Assembly (NCBI RefSeq): GCF_000021705.1
Contig: NC_012751.1
Span: forward strand, 1,240,001 to 1,304,000
Direction of reading: 5' to 3'
DNA length: 64,000 nucleotides
Source of the DNA: Candidatus Hamiltonella defensa 5AT (Acyrthosiphon pisum)
Lineage (GTDB): Bacteria > Pseudomonadota > Gammaproteobacteria > Enterobacterales > Enterobacteriaceae
Under the pieces are notes generated by a model that ran no database searches, was not told the origin of the DNA, and saw nothing but the letters and a program-made list of their open reading frames with translations. The position numbers and the translations under genes are program-made. Below, piece by piece: positions 55,677 through 64,000 of this stretch. Every line of letters starts with the position of its first letter. The first letter of the stretch is position 1.

Positions 55677-56440
55677 AGATATTTTTCATCCTTAAAAAAT
55701 ATAAAAGTACTGATAAGGGTCGTTGGTGCATAATACTACTGAAGTAATTAAAAATTAAAAAAAACTTACAGAGATTTTTGTGAGTTTTTTTCAAATTTTT
55801 ATGTAATTTTTTAACTGAAGATTAATTTTTGTCTCTTCAAGGGTAGATAATTGGGTTCGATTGAAAATGGAAAGATATCTACGTGAAATTTCTTTTTATT
55901 AGGAATTTTTGAATATCTTTTAATGTCACTTTTATACCTATGAAACGTAGCATTTATTTAAGGCTAATTTAATGATTTGTGCTTTTAAATTATTCAAGAC
56001 CGCGTTTTTAGTGAGTCTCATTGTCTTGAGGTCAGGTCATTCTTCTAGCATTTCTTTTGCTTTTTCAAGTTCTTCAACTGTGTCATATTTTTAGAAGCCA
56101 TTTTACTTTTTCCATTTTCAAAAAATATTTTCTGGTTTTAGTGAGTTTTATCTTTTCTGCTAAATAAGAAAACAATTTAACTGGATAAAAAATTCCATAT
56201 TACCCGCTTATTTTTACCTTTCGAATCCTACTCACTTCCCGCATGATTATTTCAATCTCTTCACTATGATTTTTTTAATTTTTAATACAGTTATATCTGT
56301 AAAAAAAATTTAATATTTTAAATTTAGCGTAAAAAAATTAACTCAAATCTCAAAGTACTTTATCTGTACAGAAGAGATTTTTATCGTCAATAATGACACC
56401 CCAAAGAAATTAAGCCATAATATCAAAATTGCTATTTAAC
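55677..56440. other. Non-coding region between toxin gene and oriT
   Basis: Very A/T-rich. Should contain the toxin promoter (minus strand, near 55690-55760). Near 55900-55950 a DIQK-type 15-codon tail (minus strand) resembles one on the other side of the toxin gene. No gene supported. Confidence 0.4.
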
Positions 56441-56443
56441 AAA

Positions 56444-56530
56444 GAGGACTAGATATGTTTTGAAGCACCGCTTGCAAGCAAGCGGCCCTTCAAAACTCTT
56501 GGTCAGGGCTTCGCCCCGACACCCCAATTA
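56444..56530. other. IncI-type oriT
   Basis: On the minus strand an inverted repeat of 18-base arms (TTTTGAAGGGCCGCTTGC / GCAAGCGGTGCTTCAAAA, 16/18 paired, 56458-56495) is followed by CATATCTAGTCC (56446-56457), equivalent to R64 nic CACATCCTGTCC; on the far side lies GGGTGTCGGGGCGAAGCCCT and GACC, the conserved GC-rich element of R64-like and ColE1-like oriT. It stands 40 bp before nikA, exactly the R64 layout. Confidence 0.75.
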
Positions 56531-56567
56531 AGAAAGAATTCTTATTTACTCCATAGAAAATAACGCC

Positions 56568-56876
56568 ATGAGCCAAAGTGAAAAACGAAAAAGAACGGCC
56601 CTTATTCCCAGTATTCGTTGCTTTCCAGAAGAAAAAGAGCATCTCAAAGAGAAAGCCCAATCGGCAGGTTTGAATTTAAGTACTTACCTCATTCGCTGTG
56701 GGTTAAATCGCAAAATAAAAACTCACTTTGATCCGGAATTAGTGATGGAATTGAGTCGATTAGGGTCTCTACAGAAACGTCTTTTTAATGAAGGGAAGGG
56801 CGTTCTAAGCGAAGAATATGCACAAGTTTTCGTGGCTATCCAGGAAGCTATTTTAACCTTAGGGCGGGCAGAATAA
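56568..56876 (+). CDS. nikA: NikA-like relaxosome accessory protein
   Basis: 102 aa. Basic N-terminus, ribbon-helix-helix (IPSIRCFPEEKEHLKEKAQS, AGLNLSTYLIRCGLNRKI), C-terminal LSRLGSLQKRLFNEGKGVLS, EEYAQVFVAI, closely matching R64 NikA. Binds the oriT repeat and bends DNA for NikB. Its stop is directly followed by the nikB ATG. Intact. Confidence 0.9.
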   Translation: MSQSEKRKRTALIPSIRCFPEEKEHLKEKAQSAGLNLSTYLIRCGLNRKIKTHFDPELVMELSRLGSLQKRLFNEGKGVLSEEYAQVFVAIQEAILTLGRAE

Positions 56877-58769
56877 ATGATTGTGGGTAAGGCAAAAAAA
56901 CGGAGGGATGGAAAATCAAGTTTTCTCACTTTATTGGCCTATACGACGACTCGTGATGACCATCATCATGATGACGTGATTGATCCAGAGAGCCAAAAAG
57001 CCCGTTTATCTCAATCAAAAGAAGCCATTTTTGAACGCTTAATGGGTTACATTCATCGTCACGGAGATGCGGATAAAAGCCTTATCACTGAGAGATTTCC
57101 TGATGGTCGGCATCAGGTTCTTTTTGATCAGGTTTTATGCGAAACGAATACACTGAGCGTGGCCACAGCGGCGGTAGAAATGCAAGCAGTTGCTTTAAAA
57201 AATACGCGTTGTAAAGATCCCGTTTATCACTTTTTTTTATCCTGGCCGGAGACGGACTCTCCGACGGTAGAACAGATTTTTGAAAGCGCGCGTCATAGTC
57301 TTAAAGCCTTGGGGATGTCTGACCATCAATACGTGACTGCGATTCATCGAGATACAGACCATCTGCATTGTCATGTTGCCGCGAATCGGATCCATCCTGT
57401 GACTTATAAAGTTGCCGATGATGCCTATGATATTTCTAAATTACATAAAGCCAGTAGAGAAATGGAATTAAAGTATGGCTGGACGAGAACTCATGGGTGC
57501 TATGTGATTAACGACCATCATCAGGTTGTTCGTTCGTACTCTCATCAAAAACCCATGCCTATTGAGGCTAAGAAACTGGAATATTATTCAGATAAGGAAA
57601 GCTTTTATGGTTATGCGGTGCGTGAATGTCGTGAAGAGATTTCAAAGATTCTGGGAGAAAAAAACCTCTATTGGGAGCGATTCCATGCTGTTTTGATTAG
57701 GGCGGGACTGGAACTGAAAAAGAAGGACCGAGGTTTGGCTATTTATGATCGCGTACATCCTGAACAGACTCCTTTGAAGGCCAGCAGTTTACATCCTCAA
57801 CTCACTCTTTCGAAATTAGTGCCTCGCCTTGGCGAATTTGAAAGTGCGCCCCGAGTGATGGAATTTAAAAATGAACAAGGGGAGGTGACCTTAACAAACT
57901 ATATGGTGAGTTCACATTATGATGATCGACTTCATTTGCGTGATCATCAAGCTCGAATGACTCGCCGATTAGAACGTGCTGAGGCCCGAGAAGAGTTAAA
58001 ATTGCGTTATCAACATGACAAAAAAGAAGCGAAATGCCCTTCTTTTGACGCAAAAAATCGTTTCAGAACTCTTTCCATGACCTTTCGTTTCCGAAGAGCC
58101 CATGTGTGTGTTGCGGTGCGCGATCCTTTAATGAGAAAACTGGCCTATCATGTGTTGGCTTTTGAGCGAGAAAAAGCGATGGCCGAGTTGCGTTTAAAAT
58201 TAAAGGAAGAGCGGGAGAACTGGTATCGTTCTCCAGAAAATAGGCGACTGTCTTATCGTGTTTGGGTGGAACAGCAGGCGTTAAAAGGGGATAAAGCGGC
58301 CATTAGCCAGTTAAGAGGGTGGGCTTACCAAGCGAAGCGGGATGAGCGCACGGCTTACCTCAGTGATACGGTCATTGAATGTGCCGTTTCAGATGATATT
58401 GCGCCGGTTGAGCTCAAAGGCTATACCCATCATATCCACCGTGACGGGGCGATTGTATACAAAAAGGAAGGAATCACCCAAATGATTGACCGAGGGGAAA
58501 CCATTGAGATGGCCAGACCGTTTGAAAACGAGGGGGACAATATGGTGGCGGGGTTACATTTGGCAGAGCAAAAAAGTGGAGAGAAACGGGTTTTCTCGGG
58601 TCCGCGGGAGTACGTTGAGAAAGCGTGTTCGTTGGTTCGAGATTTCAATGAAATGGGTCAGACTGCCTTGAGGTTAACAGACCCTATTCAGCAGAAACGG
58701 GTCTGTGAAATGCGGTCTCAAGATAAACCCGCTCCCATTGTATTTGATTCTCCGAATTTGACTCCCTGA
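56877..58769 (+). CDS. nikB: NikB-like relaxase (MOBP)
   Basis: 630 aa (R64 NikB about 900). N-terminal relaxase domain: KKRRDGKSSFLTLLAYTTTR with the candidate catalytic Tyr at 22, and the three-His metal site HRDTDHLHCHV near residue 160. Nicks oriT and pilots the strand. The C-terminal part (DUF/primase-like region in R64) is short; the protein ends in PIVFDSPNLTP without obvious damage, so shortening may be native. Probably the only complete relaxase in the window. Confidence 0.9.
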   Translation: MIVGKAKKRRDGKSSFLTLLAYTTTRDDHHHDDVIDPESQKARLSQSKEAIFERLMGYIHRHGDADKSLITERFPDGRHQVLFDQVLCETNTLSVATAAVEMQAVALKNTRCKDPVYHFFLSWPETDSPTVEQIFESARHSLKALGMSDHQYVTAIHRDTDHLHCHVAANRIHPVTYKVADDAYDISKLHKASREMELKYGWTRTHGCYVINDHHQVVRSYSHQKPMPIEAKKLEYYSDKESFYGYAVRECREEISKILGEKNLYWERFHAVLIRAGLELKKKDRGLAIYDRVHPEQTPLKASSLHPQLTLSKLVPRLGEFESAPRVMEFKNEQGEVTLTNYMVSSHYDDRLHLRDHQARMTRRLERAEAREELKLRYQHDKKEAKCPSFDAKNRFRTLSMTFRFRRAHVCVAVRDPLMRKLAYHVLAFEREKAMAELRLKLKEERENWYRSPENRRLSYRVWVEQQALKGDKAAISQLRGWAYQAKRDERTAYLSDTVIECAVSDDIAPVELKGYTHHIHRDGAIVYKKEGITQMIDRGETIEMARPFENEGDNMVAGLHLAEQKSGEKRVFSGPREYVEKACSLVRDFNEMGQTALRLTDPIQQKRVCEMRSQDKPAPIVFDSPNLTP

Positions 58770-58899
58770 GCGCATCGCCCCTTTTTATTTTTATCATTTG
58801 TTGGAAATGGGTTGTTGTTTGTTGATATTTCGTTAAAAATGGGCAGAGATAGCGTATTTATCGGGCGGTATATTTGATAACAATTTGAAAGGATAAAGG

Positions 58900-59259
58900 A
58901 TGAATAAAACTGAGTTAATTGAGCAAGTCCGAGACAAGTCTGGCCTGACGAAGGCGCAATCAACCGAGGCGGTCACCGCTGTTTTTTCGAGTATTATCGA
59001 AGCATTGGGGAAAAAAGAGCCGGTGCAAATCATCAGATTTGGGACTTTTAAAGTCCGCCATCGCAAAGAGCGGATATCTCGTAATCCCAAAACGGGTGAA
59101 AAAATCAAAACCCCTGCTCGTGAAGTCGCTGTGTTTTCTGCGGGGAAAAGTCTGAAAGACTCCGTTCATTTACAAGCGCCCAAACAAACTAAAGTGGCTA
59201 AAAAATCAAAAAGCGGAGCGAAGAAAAAGTCATCGTCCTTGTCATCTAGGAAAAAGTGA
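58900..59259 (+). CDS. HU-family protein with Lys/Ser-rich tail
   Basis: 119 aa. Residues 1-90 are HU-like (NKTELIEQVRDKSGLTKAQS, IRFGTFKVRHRKERISRNPK, TGEKIKTPAREVAVFSAGKS), with the RNPKTG arm motif. Residues ~93-119 form a basic tail (KQTKVAKKSKSGAKKKSSSL), like the histone H1-like tails of some HU proteins. Nucleoid binding likely stronger than HU. Its stop overlaps the start region of the rpn gene. Confidence 0.85.
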   Translation: MNKTELIEQVRDKSGLTKAQSTEAVTAVFSSIIEALGKKEPVQIIRFGTFKVRHRKERISRNPKTGEKIKTPAREVAVFSAGKSLKDSVHLQAPKQTKVAKKSKSGAKKKSSSLSSRKK

Positions 59260-60089
59260 CTTCCATGAAAATGTTTCTGCCGCACGACGCTTTGTTTAAG
59301 CAGTTTTTGGGAGATATTGCCCTCGCCCGCAATTTTTTTGAAGTGCATCTTCCGGCGGATGTTTTGAGTCAAGTCTGCCTGTCTTCGTTGAAAAGGGTGT
59401 CGGGTTCTTTTGTTGAGCCGACTTTGAAGCAATCTCATTCCGATATGGTGTATTCGTTTGAAACCCCGACGGGAAAGGACGGGTATTTATATTGTTTGCT
59501 GGAGCACGTGCGACGTGAAAGTTGCACCACAGAAGTCCCTTGAATCAGGGTAAGGTTGATCCGAAACCTTATTGTCACTTTCTCGGTGCAAGAGGAGTAA
59601 TTCTCTTGTTCTAAGCGAGAATGAAAGCCTAACTAAAGTATTAAGCTGAATAAGAAATAGGGGCTAGGCAAAATTGAAATGGGCTGAATAAAGTGAATCT
59701 CCGTGATTAAAATGTCGTCAGCAACGAAAACACGAAATCAGATGTGACGTGTTAAGGGGAAATTTAACGACAGTTAGAAACGGGTAAAGAAGAGTGTTCG
59801 TTCTTTACAACGGATCCCGTTCCCCGGCATAGAGGAGGCAACCCATTCAATGTATCTTCATGGTGTGAAACACGGTAACCCCATTAATCTCTTCATGTTC
59901 ATGTAAATATGAAAGAGACAGTGGGCATAAGACGTTCCAAGAAGCGAAGGCTATCATCCGAAAGGGAACGGGAAATCATAACAGGATTGATAGAGGTAAC
60001 TACCTCACTCTGAAAAGAGGCTGACGTGGAACGGGTGACTTACCCATAGGATCCTTTATTAAGATTATGAATTGATTTAGAAGAGTTAG

Positions 60090-61767
60090 ATGTCAATGAC
60101 AAACGTAATAAATCAAAACCATGAACAACTGGAATGGCACGCCATCAACTGGCGTGTTGTGACAACCATGATTAATAATCTAAGACAAAGGATATATAGG
60201 GCTTCAGCAACAGGTGACTTAAAGAAAGTCAGAAATTTGCAAAAACTCATGATGAAATCAAGAGCTAATCATCTTCTGGCTATCAGGAAAGTCACACAGA
60301 TCAATCGGGGAAAACACACAGCTGGAGTAGATAATCAGGTCATTGATGACCATAAAGGACGAGAACACCTTTATAAGTTATTAAGCCAAACAACTTCAGA
60401 AAAGATTTATCCAGTAAAACGGGTCTACATAGCAAAAAGAATAGGAAAAAGCGCCCTCTTGGGATCCCAACTATTCTCGAACGATGTAAACAAGCGATAG
60501 TTAAATCAGCGCTGGAACCTTATTGGGAAGCAAAATTTGAACCAGTCAGTTACGGATTTAGACCAGGACGAAGTGCTCATGACGCAATACAAAAAATTTT
60601 CTGTATTGCCAGGGCACGGGGGACAAGGCATTGGGTACTGGATGCAGATATTAAAAGCGCATTTGACAACATTGACCATAATTTTCTCATAAAAACAATC
60701 GGGGGATTTCCCGAAAGAAACATGATTAAAAAATGGCTACAAGCCGGTGTGCTGGAACATGGCAACTATATACCCAGTGTTGCAGGTACTCCATAAGGAG
60801 GGATTATCAGTCCACTACTGGCCAATATTGCACTCCACGGAATGGAAACCTTGCTGGGTATTCAATACTGGAAAAATGGCAAGCCAAAACAAGGCCAACC
60901 TTATGCAGTAGTGCGCTATGCGGATGATTTTGTTGTATTAGGTAAATCCCGTGAAGAATGCGAAACAGCTAAAATAAAGTTGCGAAGTTGGTTAGCACAG
61001 AGAGGGTTAGCCCTTTCGGAAGAAAAAACCAGTATCAAACACCTGAAGGAAGGATTCGACTTCTTGGGATTTAATATACGACATTATGAAAATCGCCACA
61101 GAAAGCGGGGATATGTGTTGTTAATGAAACCGTCAAAGGAGTCGATTAAAAGGTACAGACAGCAAATGAGAATGACCTGGAAAAGGATCATTGGCATGCC
61201 GACAAAAGAAGGCATAATGCAGCTGAATGAAAAAATAATAGGATGGTGTAATTACTATCGTATTGGTGCGTCAAAACAGACATTCAGTGCAATAGACCAA
61301 TGGATGTGGATTCGCCAATGTAGATATCTGTATCGACGTCATCCCAATAAACATTGGTGGTGGCGAAGAAAACACTATTTAGGCAAGATACCAGGTAGAG
61401 AAGACTATTCAGTATTTATGGATAAATCAAACGGTGGATTTCTCTGGAAGCATGCATGGACAAAAATACAGCGTCATTGGCTAGTTACCAAGAATGCTTC
61501 CCCCGATAATCCTGAATTGCGTGATTATTGGCGTCATAGGCAGGCACGTAAGCAGCCTTTTATTTACGGTGTCAAAGTTAACCTCTATAAGCGACAGAAA
61601 GGTTATTGTCCTCTCTGTGATCAAGAGCTGGACAATGGTGAACAATTACATGTTCATAATATTCAGCCCAAAGCTGAAGGGGGTGATAACAAGCTAGCTA
61701 ATTTAAGATTGTTACATGCTAATTGCCACAGACAATTACATAGCAAAAAAGGAAAAATGTTGAAGTC
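60090..61767 (+). pseudogene. Group II intron reverse transcriptase, defective
   Basis: Compared with the 560-codon copy at 33736: an A is missing in the poly-A near 60448 (frameshift after YIAKRIGKS), CAA of the TPQGG motif has become TAA (60793-60795), and the final TGA has become TCA. YADD and the HNH motif persist downstream, with one His of HVHHI replaced by Asn (HVHNI). Confidence 0.9.
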
Positions 61768-61779
61768 AGTAAGTTGCGT

Positions 61780-61813
61780 GAGCCGTATGCGGGGTAACTC
61801 GCACGTACGGTTC
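61780..61813 (+). ncRNA. Group II intron domain V, copy 2
   Basis: Identical to the domain V at 35430-35463, so ribozyme function may be retained despite the dead ORF. Confidence 0.88.
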
Positions 61814-62552
61814 TTGAGGGAGTGGGCACTTTCGGCCTGCTTACCTAATCAGAGCAAACCTGAAAAACTGATGGCGTTTAGGCTTTTGAGGTATGCGGTG
61901 GCAGCCATGCAACGGCACCTGGAGCAGGGCAACGACACCTTGCCGGTGGTCGTGCCAGTTATTCTACCATGGAGAAACGAGTCCTTACCCGTACAGTCTG
62001 GATTGGTTCGATTATTTTGATGACAAAGAAGCCGCGCGGAGATTAGATTCTGAGCCTTTTACTTTGGTAGATGTGACGGTTATTCCCGAAGAAGACATTC
62101 TGAAGCATGGGATGATTGCCTGGCTTGAACTGGTCCAGAAACTGGTCCGAGTTCGTGACATGATGGACATCGCGCCTTATCTTATTCGTCTGGATAAGCG
62201 TTTCCCGTTAAACGATGACCTGTTTAAAAGTTTGTTGTATTATCTCTTTCAAGAGGGAGAAACGGCCTCTCGCCCGTTATTTTTTGAGGCCCTTTCTTCG
62301 ACCACTCAACGGGAGAATGTGATGACGATAGCAGAAGAGCTGAGAAAGGAAGGCTTAGAAGAAGGTTTAAAACAGGGGATACAGCAGGGGATACAGCAGG
62401 GTAAAGAAGAGGGCCTGAAACAGGCTACCCTGACCATCGCCAAAAAGCTGATGGCCGATGGAGAAAGTCCAGAAAAAATCCAAAAATATACGGGGCTACC
62501 TGTGGAAGACATCGCTCGGTTATTTCATTGATGAGGCTTCATAAAAAAGCGC

Positions 62553-63104
62553 ATGAACTCCATCCCCTTTGAAAAAACGCTGACCTTAGGCCCCAGAAGG
62601 TCAGAAAGCAAAACCCCCTGTTTGATGAATCCACGTAGGGGCGCTTCTCCCTGTGCACCCCTTATTGCCTTAAAAAAGAAACCGAAGCAAAAAGAGCCAG
62701 AGAAAGTGGCTGAGACCAAACGTCTTCCGTTAGTTTCCCCTAAAGTCAAAAAAAAACCGCACAAGCAGCCTAATGTCTCTTTTGAGCATGCAGTAGAGAC
62801 CCTTTCTGCTTATTGGCCCGCCTTGTTTGGTCATGGGCTCAAATTAATGAAAATAGACCTCCTTGAGGATTTGTATGAGGACATCAACACACAGGAGTTA
62901 CCGCTTTCAAAAAAAGGGCTCCGCCGCTGCATTAGAGCGATAGCGCGCTCTCGTGATTATCTTGAACAAGGGGTTCTGGGGGCTCAACGGTATGATAAGC
63001 ACGGTCAGCCCTGTGGGCAGGTGACCGAGGAGCAATCTCAGTTTGCCCAAAAATGCCTCAAGAAAAGCTGTTTTTCTGAAGATTTGAGGGGGCCTGACCC
63101 GTGA
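62553..63104 (+). CDS. FinO/ProQ-family RNA chaperone
   Basis: 183 aa. Basic N-terminal extension (KKKPKQKEPEKVAETKRLPL), then the FinO/ProQ domain: SFEHAVETLSAYWPALFGHG, LKLMKIDLLEDLYEDINTQE, LPLSKKGLRRCIRAIARSRD, YLEQGVLGAQRYDKHGQPCG. FinO of F protects FinP antisense RNA and represses conjugation. Only parts of an F system (traM, oriT) are present here, so its RNA partner is uncertain. No damage visible. Confidence 0.88.
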   Translation: MNSIPFEKTLTLGPRRSESKTPCLMNPRRGASPCAPLIALKKKPKQKEPEKVAETKRLPLVSPKVKKKPHKQPNVSFEHAVETLSAYWPALFGHGLKLMKIDLLEDLYEDINTQELPLSKKGLRRCIRAIARSRDYLEQGVLGAQRYDKHGQPCGQVTEEQSQFAQKCLKKSCFSEDLRGPDP

Positions 63105-63110
63105 GATTCG

Positions 63111-64000
63111 TCAGGGTGTTGAGTGTTCGAGTGTAATCTCTTTAGGCTCTTTGTCTGCTCTGTATTGCCCTTCGGTTATTTTTAAGGAATGACGCGCCGC
63201 TTCGAACAGGATTATTCCTCGCTCCTCGTGGGTGTAAGACAGGTCGTTACGGTGGTCCAAATTCTGTGTTATTTCACAGAGATGATGGAGTGTTTTATCG
63301 AACAGCTTGACGTTCAAAGTGCCTTTATTCTCTTGAGTGTCAGCTGTTTTTAAGCGTTGTAAAATTCCCTGTACCTCTTGTTTAAAAGCGGCTCCTTTGT
63401 GCCTGAGCTCTGGAACAACCTCACATAATGCGTCGAAATCAGGGCGTTTGAGCTCTATAAACCGGTTAATCCGCATAGGAAGCTTTGAGGACAATTTTTC
63501 CTCATCTGGAATAAAAATCGCGGCACTTCGTACCACGGCATCCTGAAATACGATGACGCCCTCCCCCTTGTTGAGGGCTTTGAGTTCCGTGAGTTCAATG
63601 TTATCGCGTTCACGAATGTGATGGGTATCGGCGTCTTCATACCGACTGCCACTGAGACTGCCTTTACGCTTAACGGAAGACAGCTCGCTGTAATACCCTT
63701 TTCCTGCGGCAGAACGAATCAGATTAAAGGTGTCCTGGGCATCCTCTAAGGCCATAAACCATTTGGTCCGCTGATTGGCGCTCACCGTCAAAAATTCGCG
63801 CATCGATTTGTCCATCATGGATTGCACATCCTGTGCGGCTATCATGAGCATGTATTGCAAAGAGCGCATTTGAGCGGCTGTTTTGTCAAGACCTGAGGCA
63901 AAATAAGCGCCCAATTCGTCAAAAATAATCGGGTAAGGAAATTTTTGAGCAAATTTTTGGCTGAGTAGCACGTCCTCTCTTTTTCCTTCTAACTGTCCGC
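63111..64000 (-). CDS. trbC: TrbC/DotL-like coupling ATPase, 3' part
   Basis: Frame is open to the window edge; the start lies to the right. YPIIFDELGAYFASGLDKTA (Walker B-like FDE), RSLQYMLMIAAQDVQSMMDK, SMREFLTVSANQRTKWFMAL. This is the C-terminal part of TrbC of R64 / IcmO(DotL)-type ATPases, located downstream of nikB in R64. The C-terminus is helical and acidic/basic mixed. It is antisense to finO/proQ. Family assignment from pattern. Confidence 0.7.
   Translation of the reverse strand, partial: GQLEGKREDVLLSQKFAQKFPYPIIFDELGAYFASGLDKTAAQMRSLQYMLMIAAQDVQSMMDKSMREFLTVSANQRTKWFMALEDAQDTFNLIRSAAGKGYYSELSSVKRKGSLSGSRYEDADTHHIRERDNIELTELKALNKGEGVIVFQDAVVRSAAIFIPDEEKLSSKLPMRINRFIELKRPDFDALCEVVPELRHKGAAFKQEVQGILQRLKTADTQENKGTLNVKLFDKTLHHLCEITQNLDHRNDLSYTHEERGIILFEAARHSLKITEGQYRADKEPKEITLEHSTP

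Larger units (their letters stand above)
59508..61849 (+). mobile_element. Group II intron, decayed copy
   Basis: 2342 bp, GTGCGAC...TTACCTAAT; near-identical to the intron at 33155-35499. The splice junction is defined by the rpn reading frame. Its maturase ORF is broken, so it would need the intact copy in trans to splice. Confidence 0.92.
59265..62531 (+). pseudogene. Rpn-family nuclease gene split by a group II intron and frameshifted
   Basis: Exon 1 59265-59507 (MKMFLPHDALFKQFLGDIAL ... GKDGYLYCLLEH) and exon 2 61850-62531 (QSKPEKLMAFRLLRYAVAAM, then after a one-base deletion near 61960 FYHGETSPYPYSLDWFDYFD, ...FQEGETASRPLFFEALSSTT, GLKQGIQQGIQQGKEEGLKQ, LPVEDIARLFH). Recombination-promoting nuclease (PD-(D/E)XK) family. 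Intron removal joins the exons in frame (LLEH-QSKPEK), but the later indel still breaks it. Two other Rpn remnants lie at 32.6 and 38 kb. Confidence 0.88.

Noticed and set aside
61893..62020. Long read-through of the decayed intron ORF into rpn (to 62020)
   Set aside because: Caused by loss of the intron ORF stop; the joined protein is not a real fusion.
1..64000. CRISPR arrays, rRNA or tRNA genes
   Set aside because: No regularly spaced repeats, cas genes, or tRNA-like cloverleaf/CCA-type ends were noticed; a tRNA search tool was not available.

Overview
The window looks like a mosaic conjugative-plasmid region, or a plasmid integrated into a chromosome, from a gammaproteobacterium of the Enterobacterales. 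Host-interaction genes (an RTX-type toxin with a cysteine protease domain, SPI-2-like type III effector sequences), many pseudogenes, IS relics and two group II introns suggest a facultative insect endosymbiont of the Hamiltonella/Regiella kind. The genus is inferred from gene style only, not from any marker gene.

Layout. (1) 1-10.65 kb: P-type (VirB/D4) type IV secretion operon from virB4 to virD4, with a Tn3-type resolvase between virB6 and virB7. (2) 10.7-20 kb: R64-like thin pilus operon pilL-M-N-O-P-Q; pilM is split by an IS630-family element, an antisense hsp20 lies after pilQ, and pilR is fused in frame to the 3' part of pilV, so pilS, pilU and the pilV prepilin start are missing. These two blocks are visibly richer in G+C than the rest. 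(3) 20.1-26 kb: stbABC-like stability operon, direct repeats, a possible IncP-like nic region, and two repA genes in inverted orientation with inverted control regions, separated by toxin and oxygenase debris. (4) 26-33 kb: decayed genes, a ParE/Phd-like toxin-antitoxin pair between two recombinase-core-like sites, a putative type III effector, and the second, inverted IS630 copy. (5) 33-38.6 kb: intact group II intron inside a gldA fragment, F-type oriT plus frameshifted traM, HigBA with broken toxin, and chimeric fragments. (6) 38.7-49.4 kb: TacAT-like pair, decayed roxA homologue, intact mutL bracketed by inverted copies of the roxA 5' end, IS relics, MazEF-like pair, serine resolvase with a large palindrome, parF-parG, msrB. 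(7) 50.3-55.7 kb: large RTX-type toxin gene split by two frameshifts in homopolymer tracts. (8) 56.4-64 kb: IncI-type oriT, nikA, nikB, HU-like gene, an rpn gene split by a second decayed group II intron, a finO/proQ-family gene and the 3' part of a trbC/DotL-like gene running off the edge.

How it fits together. Relaxosome parts of F type (oriT, traM) and I type (oriT, nikAB, trbC), plus a possible P-type nic site, lie in one window beside a P-type secretion channel. At least three maintenance modules are present (stbABC, parFG, repA twice) with four toxin-antitoxin loci. This is best read as repeated cointegration of plasmids followed by decay: virB4, virB6, pilM, pilR/pilV, traM, higB and the toxin all carry lesions. 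The cargo likely to matter to a host is the toxin and the effector; mutL and msrB look intact.
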